Shown: in pieces, positions 35,665 through 48,930 of the stretch | How the letters are laid out: every line of letters begins with the position of its first letter | How positions within the stretch are numbered: position 1 is the stretch's first letter | From: Chlorocebus sabaeus | Taxonomy: Eukaryota > Chordata > Mammalia > Primates > Cercopithecidae | Length of the DNA: 64,000 nucleotides | Reading direction: 5' to 3' | Assembly (NCBI RefSeq): GCF_047675955.1 | Contig: NC_132910.1 | Location: 93,398,923-93,462,922 of the forward strand | Position numbers and translations under genes: made by a program | Notes under the pieces: model-generated | The model's input: the letters and a program-made list of their open reading frames with translations, nothing else | The model's database searches: none | What the model was told of the DNA's origin: nothing

Positions 35665-36850
35665 CTGACAACGGCAGAGGAGACAGAAAGAAAAGAAACT
35701 AACACCATATCTCAGGGAAAACTTCTGCGCCAGGCTGAAAGTCAACTTAGCTACAGCACTGAAGGAAATCTCCTGGGGCTCAGGCTGGTTTTTACAGAGG
35801 AAGTCCCTTGGAAGTACCTTACAGAAATAGGAAGTCACGTGCTGTGGAGCTGAATTGAGAGTGCATTTCCACTGACCACATTTGCAGTTCATGCAAGTCT
35901 TGATTGGTCTGAGATCCCAGCTCTAATGCGTGACTATGCACACATGGCTCAGAAACCTCAGTGACTTTAATTAGTCATTAAGCCCTGGGCTTTAACTCAC
36001 ACTCCTTGAGGATGTGAAAGTTGATTTGGGTCGTATCTGGGAAACTTTGGTGTTCCTTATTGACAAGGATTGGATTAGATCAAATGTTTGAATGCATACT
36101 TGGCCCTTACCTATGTATTCACTAGAACTGGCCTCCCACAGTAATACACGCAACAGAAAGAAGGAGAGCAGTTTCCCAACCACAACAGCACACAAGCAGG
36201 GGAAGAGGAAGCAGAGAAAGAATTTTTAAAGCCCTAGGTCTGGAATTCAAGCTAAGCCTGGAGGAGATGGGTTAATTCTTGCCCAGGGGCCACAAAAGTT
36301 TAGGACTTTCCCTGGAGACACCAGGCTCATATTACAGACCCTCACCACCATACCATATTTACTTGAATATTTTCTCCTCTCACATATCATTCCCCCAATT
36401 TGAGGAAGAAAAATCCAGAAAAATATTCCTTTTAAGCAAGCCTGAATCTACTTTCCTCTCTATCCCCGCCATCCCCACCTCCCACCTTTGAAATAATAAT
36501 TTTATTCCCCTCAGCTGGGTTTCTGAGATGTAAAGTGCCCTCACTAGAGGCGGTTCAAGTTAAATTCGGCTGGTGGCTTGCTGCAGGCTGGAGCTGTGGA
36601 TGGGGCAAGTAGCCCGGGTCCTTGATTTCATGGTGAGAGAATGCAGGGTTCTATACCATCCCTACCCCACTTCCCAGACCATAACAGGAAGGGAGAGAAA
36701 GATGAGGTATTTAAGGTATGTTGTGGTCAGAGCCTGCAAGGTCCTCACCATTGTTACAAAGGTAATGTGGCTTAAATCTGAAACTTGAAAGCAAAGGAAA
36801 GTATAGATGCAATTATCACCTTCCAGTTGCTTACAGATAATCTCTTTTAG
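35665..36850. other. INPP4B intron upstream of the third coding exon
   Basis: Nothing recognised apart from the polypyrimidine tract at the acceptor. Confidence 0.55.
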
Positions 36851-36854
36851 AAGT

Positions 36855-36965
36855 CCAAGGAGATACAAAAAGCAGGAACTTTGGAATGAAACAAGCCTGG
36901 TTTTAGTCCAGTTCAAATAGCTAGGCAACACTAGGAACATTATTTAACTGCTTAACTTCTTGCCA
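36855..36965 (+). repeat. MIR-like fragment
   Basis: GAACTTTGGAATGAAACAAG and ATTATTTAACTGCTTAACTT follow the MIR order. Weak. Confidence 0.4.
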
Positions 36966-37084
36966 GACTTTGAGATCCTGCTGCTTCTGTATGGCATTTT
37001 GTCATATTTTTTTTTCCTTATATAAACCACATGCCTCTAGTAACAGAAGAGAGCTTATGAAAGCATGTATGGAAAAAACATAAT

Positions 37085-37255
37085 AGCTACAATGTATTTA
37101 ACCCTTCCTATTTTTGAGGCATTTTGCTAATTATCTCTGTATTCCTTAAAATGGTGCTTTGAATTATTTCAGTTTTACATAGAACTAGAACTGCAGGCTT
37201 GGAAACATGAAGCGCTCACATTTACACTACTAGAATTCTCTGGTAGCTTACATCC
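37085..37255 (-). repeat. MIR-like fragment
   Basis: GCTACAATGTATTTAACCC, GCTAATTATCTCTGTATTCC, AGAACTAGAACTGCAGGCTT: antisense MIR order. Weak. Confidence 0.35.
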
Positions 37256-38045
37256 TACCCCACTGGCTTCATTTCTCTTCTTGGCATACTGACCTGCTCT
37301 CCTGCACAACGGTACCTCTCTTTAGAAGACCCACCGCCACACCACGATTCTTTATTACTCAACCCAAGAGACTTACAGTTTTAAAAAATACTGATGCCAG
37401 GTTTCAATAATGTCAACATATCACCGGAAGGAAAGAAAAAGCTAGATTTAGATTTTCACTGTTCTTTGGTGGTTATTTTGATCATTTCCTTTACTTGCAA
37501 TTTGAATGTGTTTAATTTTATTGCTCATAAAATTAAACTGTTGGTTTTCTGCTCACAGTAAACAGCTCTTTTTCCGTTTCCTGATATTGACATATATCTG
37601 TCAGAATCGTAAAGCTGAGGCCACTGTGTTTCAACTACAGGCATCTTGCCCACTTTCTGCTTGTAGCCCCATCTTTTATCTTGTGAGCTCATGACACCTT
37701 TGCCCAAAATAAGTCACTTCTTTTCTGAGTTCTTATCAGACTTGATTGTGGGCTGTGGTTAGTTCCCAGAAATGAGCAGCTGTTCTCCATTTTATCAGAG
37801 AAACTCTCACACTCATTCCCCATAAAAACAGAGAAAATTTCTACTACACTGAAATGTTCTGTCCAACCCAATTTGCACAGCCCCAATACTGATAAAAATA
37901 ATGACGGTGCTTTGTATTTTATTATATTCCATATCTAAAAACAATAAGGTTACATCTTGTCAGGAAAACAATAATAGTTACATCTTGGGCTGCACTTTTG
38001 TCTTCCTACAGCTCAGGATTTACTGTTTCCTAAGTCTTATGCAGC
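37256..38045. other. INPP4B intron, nothing recognised
   Basis: No feature that I can support. Confidence 0.55.
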
Positions 38046-38049
38046 ATGA

Positions 38050-38205
38050 TATCCTGGAGAGACCCTGAGATCAGGCAGAATTCCTAAGCTGTACTCCCAG
38101 ATTTCCTGCTTTCTGGTTCTGTGGCACTGATTAGGTCACAAACTCTGACACTCAATTGCCTCATCTATCTACCTACTTCTCAGGGTGGAAGTGAGGAAAT
38201 CGGGC
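38050..38205 (+). repeat. MIR fragment
   Basis: GATTAGGTCACAAACTCTGA, CAATTGCCTCATCTATC, GGTGGAAGTGAGGAAAT. Confidence 0.5.
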
Positions 38206-38609
38206 CTTTTTATAAATGGACTTTTCTATGCAAAAAAAGTTTACTAATATCATACTAATATATATTAATATCAACATTTACCACTATCTGGTGTTTTATT
38301 ATTGTGTAAAATTGTTTTTATTGACTCAGTCATACTCAGCTTTTTAAAAGCTGTTAGCAGGTCCAATATTTCTCCATAAATACTAAATTAGTACGAGTCA
38401 TTGCATTTCATAAGGTGAAACCTATTCACATCATGGATCTATACATACTGAATCAGTCCCACCAGACAGCTGATAAATTATGAGTGATTGGACTGTTTTG
38501 TGAACATATTACTCATACGATCACTATAAACTCTAATCTGCATGAGAATTATTTAGTAGCCAATAGTGAATCCTGAAAAATCTGTTTTCAGGGGAAAAAA
38601 AAAAATAGT
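38206..38609. other. INPP4B intron, nothing recognised
   Basis: AT-rich spacer. Confidence 0.5.
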
Positions 38610-38908
38610 GGCTGGGTGAGGTGGCTTATGCCTGGAATCCCAGCAATTTGAGAGGCCGAGGCCAGGGTCACCTGACGTCAGGAGTTCGAGACCAGCCTGG
38701 CCAACATGGTGAAACCCCATCTCTACTAAAAATACAAAAATTAGCTGGGTGTGGTGGCACATTCCTGTAGTCCCAGCTACTTGGGAGGCTGAGGCACGAG
38801 AATCGCTTGAACCCCAGGGGCGGAGGTTGTAGTGAGCTGAGATCACACCACTGCACTCCAGCCTGGGTGACAGAATGAGACTCTGTCTCATAAATAAATA
38901 AATAAAAA
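38610..38908 (+). mobile_element. AluS
   Basis: Full-length Alu, tail TAAATAAATAAATAAAAA. One base change in the left arm creates TGACGTCA at 38673-38680. Confidence 0.93.
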
Positions 38909-39555
38909 GTTATATCTGTCTTCCAGCTATACTTACCACTGCTCATTAACCAAATATAATTCTACTCTAGAAGTGGCCTGCATCTGTGGCCTTTCTCAGC
39001 TCAGAAGACTAAAAGAAATCAATGCTTTGGGATTTTGCTTCTGTTTGGTTTTGTTTATTTAAGAATTCTACCCACTTCAATCTAATGGTCAGTAACAAAC
39101 AAATGCTACTGCAATCATTCATTCATCAGTAGATTTTTACTTTTATTTCTGCCTTCTTAATGGCTTTGTTTAGTATTGAGTTGTATAAAAGTGTTCTTAG
39201 AACTCAGAAGAGTTTAAATATGCAGGAGGTTGATAGGTGGGGATTCTAGTGTGCTTGCATCCAGTGTATTTTTTACTGAAATGGGGGAAAAAATAATAAT
39301 ACAGAAGGAATGTATTTTTAAACTATAATTTGTGACGTCATCAGAAAAAAAATAAAGAGCAATAAGTGACTTTTTATTTCCTGATTAATTTTGCTGTAGT
39401 AATTAGTTACATGAGGGTTCACATTCTACTATGAGTGGCTATGAGTGAGATGCCTACAGGCATCCCCAGCTCATATTTATACAGGAGCCAGGCAGTTTTC
39501 ACTCTATGAGAAGAAAATCCTCAGTTGAAGCATAATGATAAAAATAAATGGAGGG
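38909..39555. other. INPP4B intron, CRE-like motif only
   Basis: Contains the palindrome TGACGTCA at 39333-39340 in unique sequence; nothing else recognised. Confidence 0.55.
39333..39340. promoter_or_regulatory. Full-consensus CRE palindrome
   Basis: TGACGTCA, the CREB/ATF palindrome. Presence is certain; activity is unknown and a chance match is possible. Confidence 0.35.
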
Positions 39556-39863
39556 GGCCACATTCGGTGACTCACGCCTATAATCCCAGCACTTTGGGAG
39601 GCCAAGGTGGGCAGATCGCTTGAGGTCAGGAGTTTGAGACTAACCTGGCCAACATGGCAAAACCCCGTCTCTACTAAAAATACACAAATTAACTGAGCCT
39701 TGTGGTGGGCGCCTGTAATTCCAGCTACTTGGAGGGCTGAGGTGGGAGAATTGCTTGAACCCAGGAGGCGGAGGTTGCAGTGAGCTGAGATTGCGTCATT
39801 GCGTTCTAGCCTGGGTGACAGAGCGAGACTCCTTCTCAAAAAATAATAGATAAATAAATAAAT
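39556..39863 (+). mobile_element. AluS with duplicated tail
   Basis: Full-length Alu whose last bases and 3' flank (39821-39878) are tandemly repeated at 39882-39929. Confidence 0.9.
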
Positions 39864-39929
39864 AGACTCAATATCTCCGGTGAGTGAGACTCTCTCTCAA
39901 AAAAAAATAAATAAAGACTCAATATGTCC
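39821..39929. repeat. Imperfect tandem duplication of Alu tail and flank
   Basis: GAGCGAGACT...AATATCTCC followed by GAGTGAGACT...AATATGTCC, offset about 61 bases. Confidence 0.85.
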
Positions 39930-40970
39930 AGGGAGGGCTAGGCACTGAACAAACTGGAAAGCTTATGCTATGTCATAAGATGAAACCTCTATAGAAAGTC
40001 ATTGCCTGAAAAAATGAAGGCCCTGTGTCCTTGATTTTAGGATTTCTGCAAAGCTTGAAATCCACAGTCACTGTGCAGGTGAACAATGGAACAGCCACAC
40101 AGAATACGTCTGGTTGCTAGATTTGGTCAGAAGTTTTTCTGAGGAATAGAAATTGCCAAATTCTGGTCTTGACGCTTACAGCTACTACTTAGCCTTGTAG
40201 GAAGAGGGCACAGATTATCTTCTGCTCCAGTAGTTCTCACTGGAGAGTCCAGAGGTAAAAGGCAGGGATCTTCAGGAGTTTTGTGAAATCAAAGATTCTG
40301 TCTACACAAAAATATTGCTTTATATAAAATACCAGTTTCTGTTTCCTGTAGCCATCATTTCAAAATCAGGTAAAGGCTATTGAGTCCGTGATCCTTTCTA
40401 GCATTCCAACCAATTTTGGCTGGAAGCCTAAAAATACCTCTTGACTCACATCAGAGAGCTCAGTCTCAGCAATAATCAATTTGAAGTAGAACACAACTGT
40501 TCATTCAGATGCTTTTGAGTTCAGCAACACTGCTCGAATTCAAGTCGTTGTAAAGCATACATTAGACAATGGGGGTGTCAACAAGCAGGTGGGTGCCCCA
40601 GGCTTTCATGAGAGTGGTGGTGTGAACGACTGAGGCACTGTGAATTGGTGGTCAACACAAGTGACCATCTCTTTCCCTCTAAGAAAACTTTCTTCTGTGA
40701 AGTGAGGTCTTTCTCTTGCCTCACTCTTACTTCATCTCTCTTCTTGCCATTCATTGTTAATGAAATCTAACAAAATTTATCCTCTTTCTTCCAGCTCAAA
40801 GCAGTGGCCACAGGTGTGTGGGAATCAGTGAGGGGGGTATGACAAGAATTTCCACATCTCTACAATTCTGTACTCAAAATTAGCCAAAGGAAATTTAGAC
40901 TTAGAGGAGAAACCACATACCATAGCATATGCAGGAGAAAGAAATTTCTTTTAAACTTAAGATAAAACCT
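39930..40970. other. INPP4B intron, nothing recognised
   Basis: No feature that I can support. Confidence 0.55.
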
Positions 40971-40974
40971 CATT

Positions 40975-41110
40975 TGAGAGAGCTATATATGACTTTGGAT
41001 GAATTACTTAATCTCTTTGAATCTCTATTCTAGCATCTGTAAAATGGAAGTAAAAGAACACACTTCATACACCTGCTATAAAGACAATAAAATAATGTAT
41101 ATAGAATGCT
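40975..41110 (+). repeat. MIR fragment
   Basis: GATGAATTACTTAATCTCTT, CATCTGTAAAATGGAAGTAA. Confidence 0.65.
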
Positions 41111-41932
41111 AATATGAGTCCCTCTAAATTATTATTGACATTAATATAAATATACTGTGCATTAATACAAAAATAGATTTTATCTATCCTATATTTTTAA
41201 ACTAATCATATGCTTAAGATATTCCAGATTGGTCCAAATTTTATATAAAGTTATTCTTTTTTCAGTAAAAGCATTTGTTAAATATATACCTGTGATTTTT
41301 TTCACCTTCTTGTTTTCAGATAGCTAAATACACATTTTTTAAAACTCTTTACTAGATCATGTGTTAATTGTGAAAATCAGAGACATCATTAATACGCTTC
41401 TTTCTGTGAAATCAGATGTGTACACCTGCACTTGTAATTTTCACCTCTAATGAGGCACTTCCAAATGAGAAACAATAGAGAAAGCAAAGTTGACTTTCTG
41501 TCTCCCAGCATATGTGCTACATGTAAATGGTCAACTCACCCTTTAAGCAGGGGTTTAACTAGGAGGTTAGTGCTCCATTACTCAGTGGATGATGGCCCAC
41601 AGGGGAGCATTTGCTTAACTACTGAGATGTCCCAAAGGGTCAGGGAAAGAGTTGCTTCTCTGCTCTGTACATTTCCTTCATCAAAAAGGAAGACTGTGGA
41701 TGCTAATAAAGCTTCTTTTTCTTGCAATTAAAACTAAATGTTACAGCTAGAGCCCAATATAGTCTGATAGAAGCATACCTTCGAGTCTGATGAAAGCTTA
41801 CCTCTTATACCCTCTACAGACACTGCATAAAGCAATGGGAGAGATAAATCCATGCCTGTTAAGAGCAAAAAGGGCCAGAGTACAGAGGACACTGGCATCC
41901 TCGAACAGAAAAGTGGCCTTAATACAAACAGG
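41111..41932. other. INPP4B intron, nothing recognised
   Basis: A 93-codon ORF at 41450-41731 shows no domain or splice support. Confidence 0.55.
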
Positions 41933-42238
41933 GGCCAGGCACAGTGGCTAATGCCTGTAATCCCAGCACTTTGGGAGGCCCAGGCAGGCAGATCACTTGA
42001 AGTCAGAAGTTTGAGACCAGCCTGGCCAACATGGCGCAAACCCATCTCTACAAAAAATATAAAAATTAGCTTGGCATGGTGATGCGCGTTTGTAATCCCA
42101 GCTACTCGGGAGGCTGAGGCACGAGGATCACTTGAACCAGAGAGGCAGAGATGGCAGTGAGCTGAGATTGCACCACTGCACTGTAGCCTGGGTGACAGAG
42201 TGAGACTCCATCTCAAAAACAAAACAAAACAAAACAAC
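41933..42238 (+). mobile_element. Alu (J/S-type) with (AAAAC)n tail
   Basis: Full-length, diverged Alu; tail of AAAAC units at 42214-42238. Confidence 0.92.
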
Positions 42239-43920
42239 CCAGAGCTTTAGGGAAATAACCATTTGGCTTCCTGCTTCCCTCAATAGCACCATTCTTAGCT
42301 TACCGTCATTTCCCTAAGGATGCACAAAAGACTTTTGCAGCCTAGGGGGCAGTTTTGTATTCGCTTCTCAAATTCTTAATGTTTTTCAGGTTTCTCAAAA
42401 CTGTCACATATATATCCTTCCTCTTTGTACTCCACAAAATTAAATTCCACTAATTAACTGATAAGCCAATTTAGGTTACGTTTCCAGTCCAATAAATTAC
42501 TGGACTCCATTATATGGTTTCACAGTTACAATTCCATACCAGTGATTACATCTAGATTAAATCAGTTTACATCATACATTAAAAGATATATAGAGCACTT
42601 AAAAAGCCTAATAGCCCCTCTCTCTAATTACTTTACTAGTATAATATGCTTTCCTATTTTTAATCTCCTTTGCTTTTTTTTGTTCTTTATTCTTTTCCCT
42701 CAAGAATTTTAAGACAGCTATTTTCTGAAGCGTAGGAGGTCAACCTCTCCAGTTCAGATCCCCTGAGTATATTCAGAAGAGGATGCTGCCTAGGCTCAGT
42801 GCACTACAATCCATGATAATTCAATCATAAATGGCAGAATGTACAGTGTTCCTGCCCAGACTAATATTCACACAATGAGAATTGCACAAGTAGTTGGAAA
42901 TACTCTCCTCACTACTGACTGTTTATGGTTATTTCTTAGAAGAATATGGCTCTATATCATGCTGAGTTGATTTATGGCCATTAATTAATATATATCTTCC
43001 CATCTGTATTCTGTATTCTCTGTAAAATCTTTGAGTCTTTAATTCATTGAGAGTAGCTCTCATCTTGTCCTTCCTCTCATTTTAGCTTATTTTCAATTGG
43101 GCAAGCCTGTTTTTTATAATTTTCCTCATTTGACATTACTCCTTTTTGTTCTCTTCTCTGTTGTCTCATATTTCCTCTCCAACATATGTTTCTGTCATCA
43201 CTCTGAAAGATGAGGTTATCAAAGTCACCACTCACATATTTTATAAGACTTGGGACTCTAGGAGTCAAGCACACACTGCTCTTAACAAACCACAGCTTCT
43301 CCCGTCGCTTCACTGGTGGTGGTAAAGTCTTTATAGAAACAAAATAAAAATGTGTTATGTTCTCCTTAACTTTTGTGTGGGAGATTTTAATTAGCACACA
43401 CTTCCTAAAGGACCAGCATCACTGCCAACATAATAGATATTTGTTGGAAAAATAAGAACAAATGTATAAAAGTTGGCATTTTAAAAAATTAGAAAATGTG
43501 TAGGTTTTTTTAGTTTGTTTTCTTTTGTCTTTTAAGGCACTAGGTTCTAAAAATTAATGTCCCAAATTCAAAGTCAGGGTCTTTCTTTCCAAGAAAGACA
43601 ATATCCATATAAGGGAAAACAACAGTATTAATTTTAGATTTCTAAAAGGTCAGCGGATAAAAGCAATTCAATGTTTTTGAATTGTTTTGAAAGAAAAGAA
43701 ATCAGCCTAAGGAATCAGCACATATATACACATAAACTAAATGAGTGAATAAACATACAGACAAATAAATCAAGCCATTCTAAGGTAATAATCTCTTAGG
43801 CATATTGAAATAATGCTAGATAGTAGTATTCCTATCTTGTAATCATAAAATGCTAGTATTTTCCATATTTTAGGGTTATTATTAAAGATAATACATAAAA
43901 CATGCAAACAAGGTGAGGAG
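42239..43920. other. INPP4B intron, nothing recognised
   Basis: AT-rich, no feature that I can support. Confidence 0.55.
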
Positions 43921-43924
43921 TGGC

Positions 43925-44035
43925 AGGAAGCATAATTTGCTAAATGCTTAATATGTGCCAGGAAACATTGGCCTTAGGCTCTTTCCTTGTGTTAGCTCAT
44001 GTATGGAACAACACGCCTTCTGCTGCCTTATAGTT
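43925..44035 (-). repeat. MIR/L2 3'-tail fragment
   Basis: GCTAAATGCTTAATATGTGCCAGG and GTGTTAGCTCATGTATGG. Short and weak. Confidence 0.45.
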
Positions 44036-46925
44036 CCATTAGTTCCATATTCAAATATTTAACTAACCAGCCAGTCAATATTTGTGGTTACACTGTCTGG
44101 CTCAAGGATAAATACTATCTTTTTATTTAACCAATAGCTTACTATTCAGTAATCTGAGTTAATTTGTTTTCAATAATGTCATTCTGCTTAGTCTGGTTGT
44201 CTGCATATTCAATAGTGATTTAGCTTTGCAACAAGAATTTTAAGACTATCAACACTCTGATGATAGAATCCAAATAAAACTTGAGGAAAAGATGAATCTA
44301 ATACCATGGGGAGAAAACAGATGACAGAGTTATTGAGGAATATAGGTGATAATTTGCAAGAGGGAATTTAAGAGATTTTGTTGTAGAAATATTGCTTTAG
44401 AATTCTCGCCACATTGAGATTTGAGCACCAATGCTCCTAAATTTCTTTACAACTGATTCACTTGTAAATTAAACTGATTTCCTTGAAGTAAAATATTAGA
44501 TTCAGACTGTTGAGAAATAAACCCTGAAATAAGATTTGTTATTTTTGTACTATCCTATAACAGAACAATATTAAAACATGTCACCATATTTTATGTGTGT
44601 CTATGTGTGTGTTAAATAGAAATGTGCTGGCCTTTTAAAGAAAAAAAAATGGCTGAGAAGATAAAATTCACTTATCTAGCTGGGAGTATTATTGATAGTA
44701 AAATAAACTTCACACCCAGTACCAATTCTCAATTTAAGTATCACTGAAGAATCAAGAGGGAAAGAAAAACAGCGTAACCTCTGCCTGGAACAATGATGCT
44801 CACGGGAAATGCTCTTGGATTGTCTGTGCTGGGAGAAATGAAGATGCCGGTTGTACAGCAGACAGCTTATTTGCATATGAAAAGAACAAATTTGGTTCAA
44901 ATCACTGTTGTCAGTACCAGAAGACTCCCATTCTCAAGCTTATGTCCTGCTCCTTTAGTTTCTCAGGTCAGTCCTCAGAAAATCCTATTTTGTTTTGCTT
45001 TCATGAATATTACCTAGGTGGCTGAGACTCCATCTTCAAGCAATTGAAATAAAAACAAGTCTGTGCCCTCATCTTTTCTGGTTTTGATATCCCACACTTC
45101 ATGCCATAAATTTGAAGCTGGCCTAGCACTGCCTATCGTGGCATTCAGACTTGGCTCTTTTTGTTCATGCTCCAAATCCAAGTTCCACTTTGGAAACAAC
45201 AAGTGTTTGCAGCTTTCTCTGCTCTTTTCAGCGGGAACATATGTGCTGCTTAAGAAAGGATGAAAATGTTATTCCAAGAAGGAAAGCAGGTCCGCCTGAA
45301 TACTAAAAGCAATATTGTGAGTCGGTTCATGGAAACCTGTAGTGTTAGGATTGGGCTGAAGAAGTAAGTGGAAAAAGAAATGCAAGGAACTACCTTAATT
45401 AAGCCTTTACCACCCTTCTTCAGGGTCCGAGGTGGCAACAATTTTTTGAATACCTACCACTGATATGGGAGCCAATAGGATTTCTGTCCAGTACAAGCAT
45501 ATGGCCCATGAGTGGATTCAGCAGTGCACATAGGTTAGTGGGGAGGGGCCGCTTCCCTGATCTACCTCTGAACCAAAAGATGAGTCCAGTGTGGCTGCTG
45601 GAGAAAGGTTACAGAAAGGGTGGCAGGAAAGTCAGGGCTTCAGTTACCGAAGGTGGATGGCTAAGGGGAGTAGACTCAAGGTGGCTGGACTCCAAGTGAG
45701 TGCACAAAATGGTGTCACGCAAGTATTTAGGAGTTTGAGGGAGAATAAAGAAAATAGGGACCTGGAATGTTGTCTTAAGGAGTTGAAAGTCTCCTGAGGT
45801 AATCTGTTTGGGCAGGAGGTAGCAAGCAGACTGGGAGGCAGCTGTTCAATCCAGATGACTTCACATACAACACACTGACTCACGGTCTGGGTTTTACCAA
45901 ATCCTGAGCATGCTTTCTCTAACCAAAATATTTCAAGAGAATTGCATTGTGCGGATGGCAGTTAAGGGCTTGAATTTTAGGAACTGGTGTCTAAATTAAG
46001 GTTAAAAATTATTTAAGTAATTTTTTTTTCCTGAAAATTTGTTTTGGGCTTAGTGGCTATGTGTCAAGCTAACCGTTTTTAGAAAACTGCTATTGCTCGA
46101 ATGCTGAATATTTTACCAGTAGAAATAAATTATTAAATTGAAGACATATAAAAAGAGATTAGGAGGTAAGAGGAATTGGGAAGAATGAGAAAAATAGATG
46201 GTTCTAGGGGCATAATGAGCTTCTCATTTTATTATCTCCATCTAGATCATCCTTTGGGAAAGAACCAGTTTTGAAGCACTTAAAGAAGATAACTCCAGTT
46301 TCGTTTCAGTCATCAATCATGTGTGATTTTGTGTAGGCAAAAGAAAATCTCAATATTCATTTGACTAAGTAGGGCTTTGAGGGTGTCAATTCTTCTGTCA
46401 TAAGATAGTTGACTCACAGGAAATAAAACAAGGTTCATACAGATAAGCTAAAGCTAGAAATGACTAGTGATCCAGGATATAAGAACTAAGAGAAGGAGGA
46501 GTCTATAAGTGAGAAAGCAAATCTGGGCTGGCTGGAAAGCAGAAGGTCTAATTATTTGGAGCAAAGTCCACCAATTCAACAGTTTGTGAAAGCAACCTAG
46601 ATCAGACAACTTCATGGGAAAGAGTGGTTCTAAGACGATCAGTGTTTGAAGGGAAAAAGAGCATACTTCTCGGAATATTTGGGATCTCCAGGAAGATCAG
46701 TTCAAACGAAAGCTCAGCAGAGTGGCTGCTAGCTCAAAGTAAAAGGCTTCAGAGCCCTAAGCATACAGGAAGTTTCAGAACGGAAGATTAGTTTACACTA
46801 CTCAAATTAAATTAAAAAGAACCTCTTCCAGGATGCACTGTAGCCTAGGCAAGATGAGAATATGATGTACCTTCTCTGTAAGGTCTTCTTGGCAGTTCTT
46901 ACTTGCTCTACATTCCAAATTGCCA
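44036..46925. other. INPP4B intron, nothing recognised
   Basis: No Alu, L1 or nameable repeat in nearly 2.9 kb; several sub-100-codon ORFs have no support. Confidence 0.55.
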
Positions 46926-46929
46926 AAAG

Positions 46930-47085
46930 TTGAGGGCCATAGATTCAGTCCTGACTGTGTGATTTGGGGTTGATTATGGAGTCTTACGTATCTTCATCTG
47001 GAAATGGGGATGATAATTATATTTATTCTCACTTAGTGCTTGTGTGGATCTAATTAAATAAAATGTGTGAAAAAATGTATTAAAT
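46930..47085 (+). repeat. MIR SINE
   Basis: TCAGTCCTGACTGTGTGATT, CTTCATCTGGAAATGGGGAT, TAATTAAATAAAATGTG. Confidence 0.7.
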
Positions 47086-47094
47086 TCTTAACAA

Positions 47095-47420
47095 TGTATT
47101 AGTAATATACTTCTCAATTTCATCTATATTAGCTCAAACAACTTGCAAAATTGGAATTATTATCTGTAATTTACAGATAAGGAATCAGAGTTTCAGGGAC
47201 AGAAAGGGATTAACCCAAGATAACTAGAATAACATCATTAGGGAATCACTTATACATCTAGCACTATTCTTAGCGCTTTAGGGATGCTGTCTGATTTAGT
47301 CTGCAAAACGACCCAGGAATGATGAATTTTTCAGGACTTTTGAGGCAGAGTCAGGATCCAAAGGCTCTCTGAGGCTGGCAGTCCAAATACCAGCCTGGCC
47401 CTGACTTCCCTCAGGGGCAC
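47095..47420 (-). repeat. MIR fragments (probably two)
   Basis: TTATCTGTAATTTACAGATAAGG and AAGGGATTAACCCAAGATAAC, then a second start at CACTTATACATCTAGCACTA. Confidence 0.55.
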
Positions 47421-47939
47421 ATGTTGTAAGCTAAAATTTAAGCTCAAGTCTCCTTCTGTCAGTCTATTTCTATTATTTCAGTTGTCTGTTCTTGTTGTTA
47501 TTTGTATATGTCTGTTCTTAAGAGTATTTCTGCAGGAAGACTGGTTGCTTCTCTGATGCTGTCATAACATAGGAATCTTCAGGTTACACTGCAAGAATTT
47601 TGGCTCCGCAATTCTACACAGGTACGCAGTCATCAGATATGCAGTCTACTTATAGAACTCAACTTGTTCACCTCAGCCTATAAGCTGATTCTTCTTGTCA
47701 ATTTTCCCTAAAAGAACCCCAGGCCAAAAGACTCTATTTCTCTAAAATTTAATATATTCATTTGAAAACAATGAAAATTTAAAAGTTAAATAACTATATT
47801 CATTGGAAATTTTAAAATGGATTTTTTACAAATAATTGTGTTGGCAGTAATTATGAAACATTTCAAGGGAACATATAAATATATTGATTTATTTTATGAA
47901 TAAATGTGTGAGGATAAAGCAATAGAATTCATGCATATC
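47421..47939. other. INPP4B intron, nothing recognised
   Basis: No feature that I can support. Confidence 0.5.
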
Positions 47940-48930
47940 AGCCTATAGATATTTATTGAATGTCCAAATGTGCCCAGTATGATTCTAGGTAACAGTTTCA
48001 CAGCACTGAACAAGAAAACAAATTCCCTGTTTTATGGGACTTACAGTCTAGTATGACAAGAAATTTTTTAAAAAAACAATGAGAATTCTAAACAGTGTAA
48101 TAAACTTGAGAGTGTTAGGGACTAGTGGATCAGGCAAATGTTCTCTGATGAGGTGGCATTTGAGCTGTGACCTAAAACATACCAAGGAACCAGCTGAGGG
48201 GGGACAATCAGTGCAAAGACCCAAACATCTGACCTATTTGAGAAGCAGAAAGAAGCCCCATGGGTTGATGGAGAGTGAGCTAGAAAATTAACACAAGGTA
48301 AGGTGAGAATGGCCTGCTCCCTAAGGCCCATTTTGATTTTATTCTAAGTAAAATTGAAGCCATTGGAAGATCTTAAGTAGGGGAGTAAAGAAGTTACGTT
48401 TATATTTTTAGAAAAATGGCTGTTCCATCAGGAAGAGACTGAGCAGGGACAAGAATAGAAACAGACTCATGAGGACTTGCCTGCTGGCCTGGGTGAGAGC
48501 TCACAATGGCTTGTAATCGAAGGACAGTGGTAGAGATGGAAAGAGGTGGTGAAATTCAGAATATATTCTCAACCTAGAACTTGCAGGACTTGATGATGGA
48601 TTTAATGTGAGGTTATAGAAAAAGAAGAATCAAGAAGGCATTATGGTTTGGGGATTTGAGTAACTAAGTGGATGGTGGTGTGCTTTATGGAGATAGATAT
48701 CCTGGGGGAATTTTTAAAAAGTAGAGATTTAAAAACTCAGGTTTTAGCTATCTTAAAAATTTTAAAATACCTCCTAAACAAGCGAGTGGTGTTATCTGGT
48801 AGCCAGTTGAATATGGGAGTAGAAAGCTCTGTGGAAAAGTGAGAGCAGGAGTTACAAATTTTGAAAACAAAGGCTTACAAATATTACCTAAAGCTGTGGA
48901 CCTTGGAATTACTTAGAGGGAAAAGAAATT
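47940..48930 (-). repeat. L2-type LINE, about 1 kb
   Basis: Reverse complement of an L2-like 3' half: ATATTTATTGAATGTCC, GGACTTACAGTCTAGTATG, GATGAGGTGGCATTTGAGCT, ATTTTATTCTAAGTAAAATTG, GGACTTGATGATGGATTTAATG, AGCCAGTTGAATATGGGAGT. Long for an element of this age; no frame survives. Confidence 0.7.

Noticed and set aside
35405..35702. Overlapping plus-strand ORFs rich in Arg, Glu and Ser
   Set aside because: Translation of the GA/GAGC repeat on the strand opposite a real INPP4B exon.
41734..42237. 167-codon minus-strand ORF, longest in the window
   Set aside because: Most of it is the antisense reading of an Alu (41933-42238); no splice sites or non-Alu homology.
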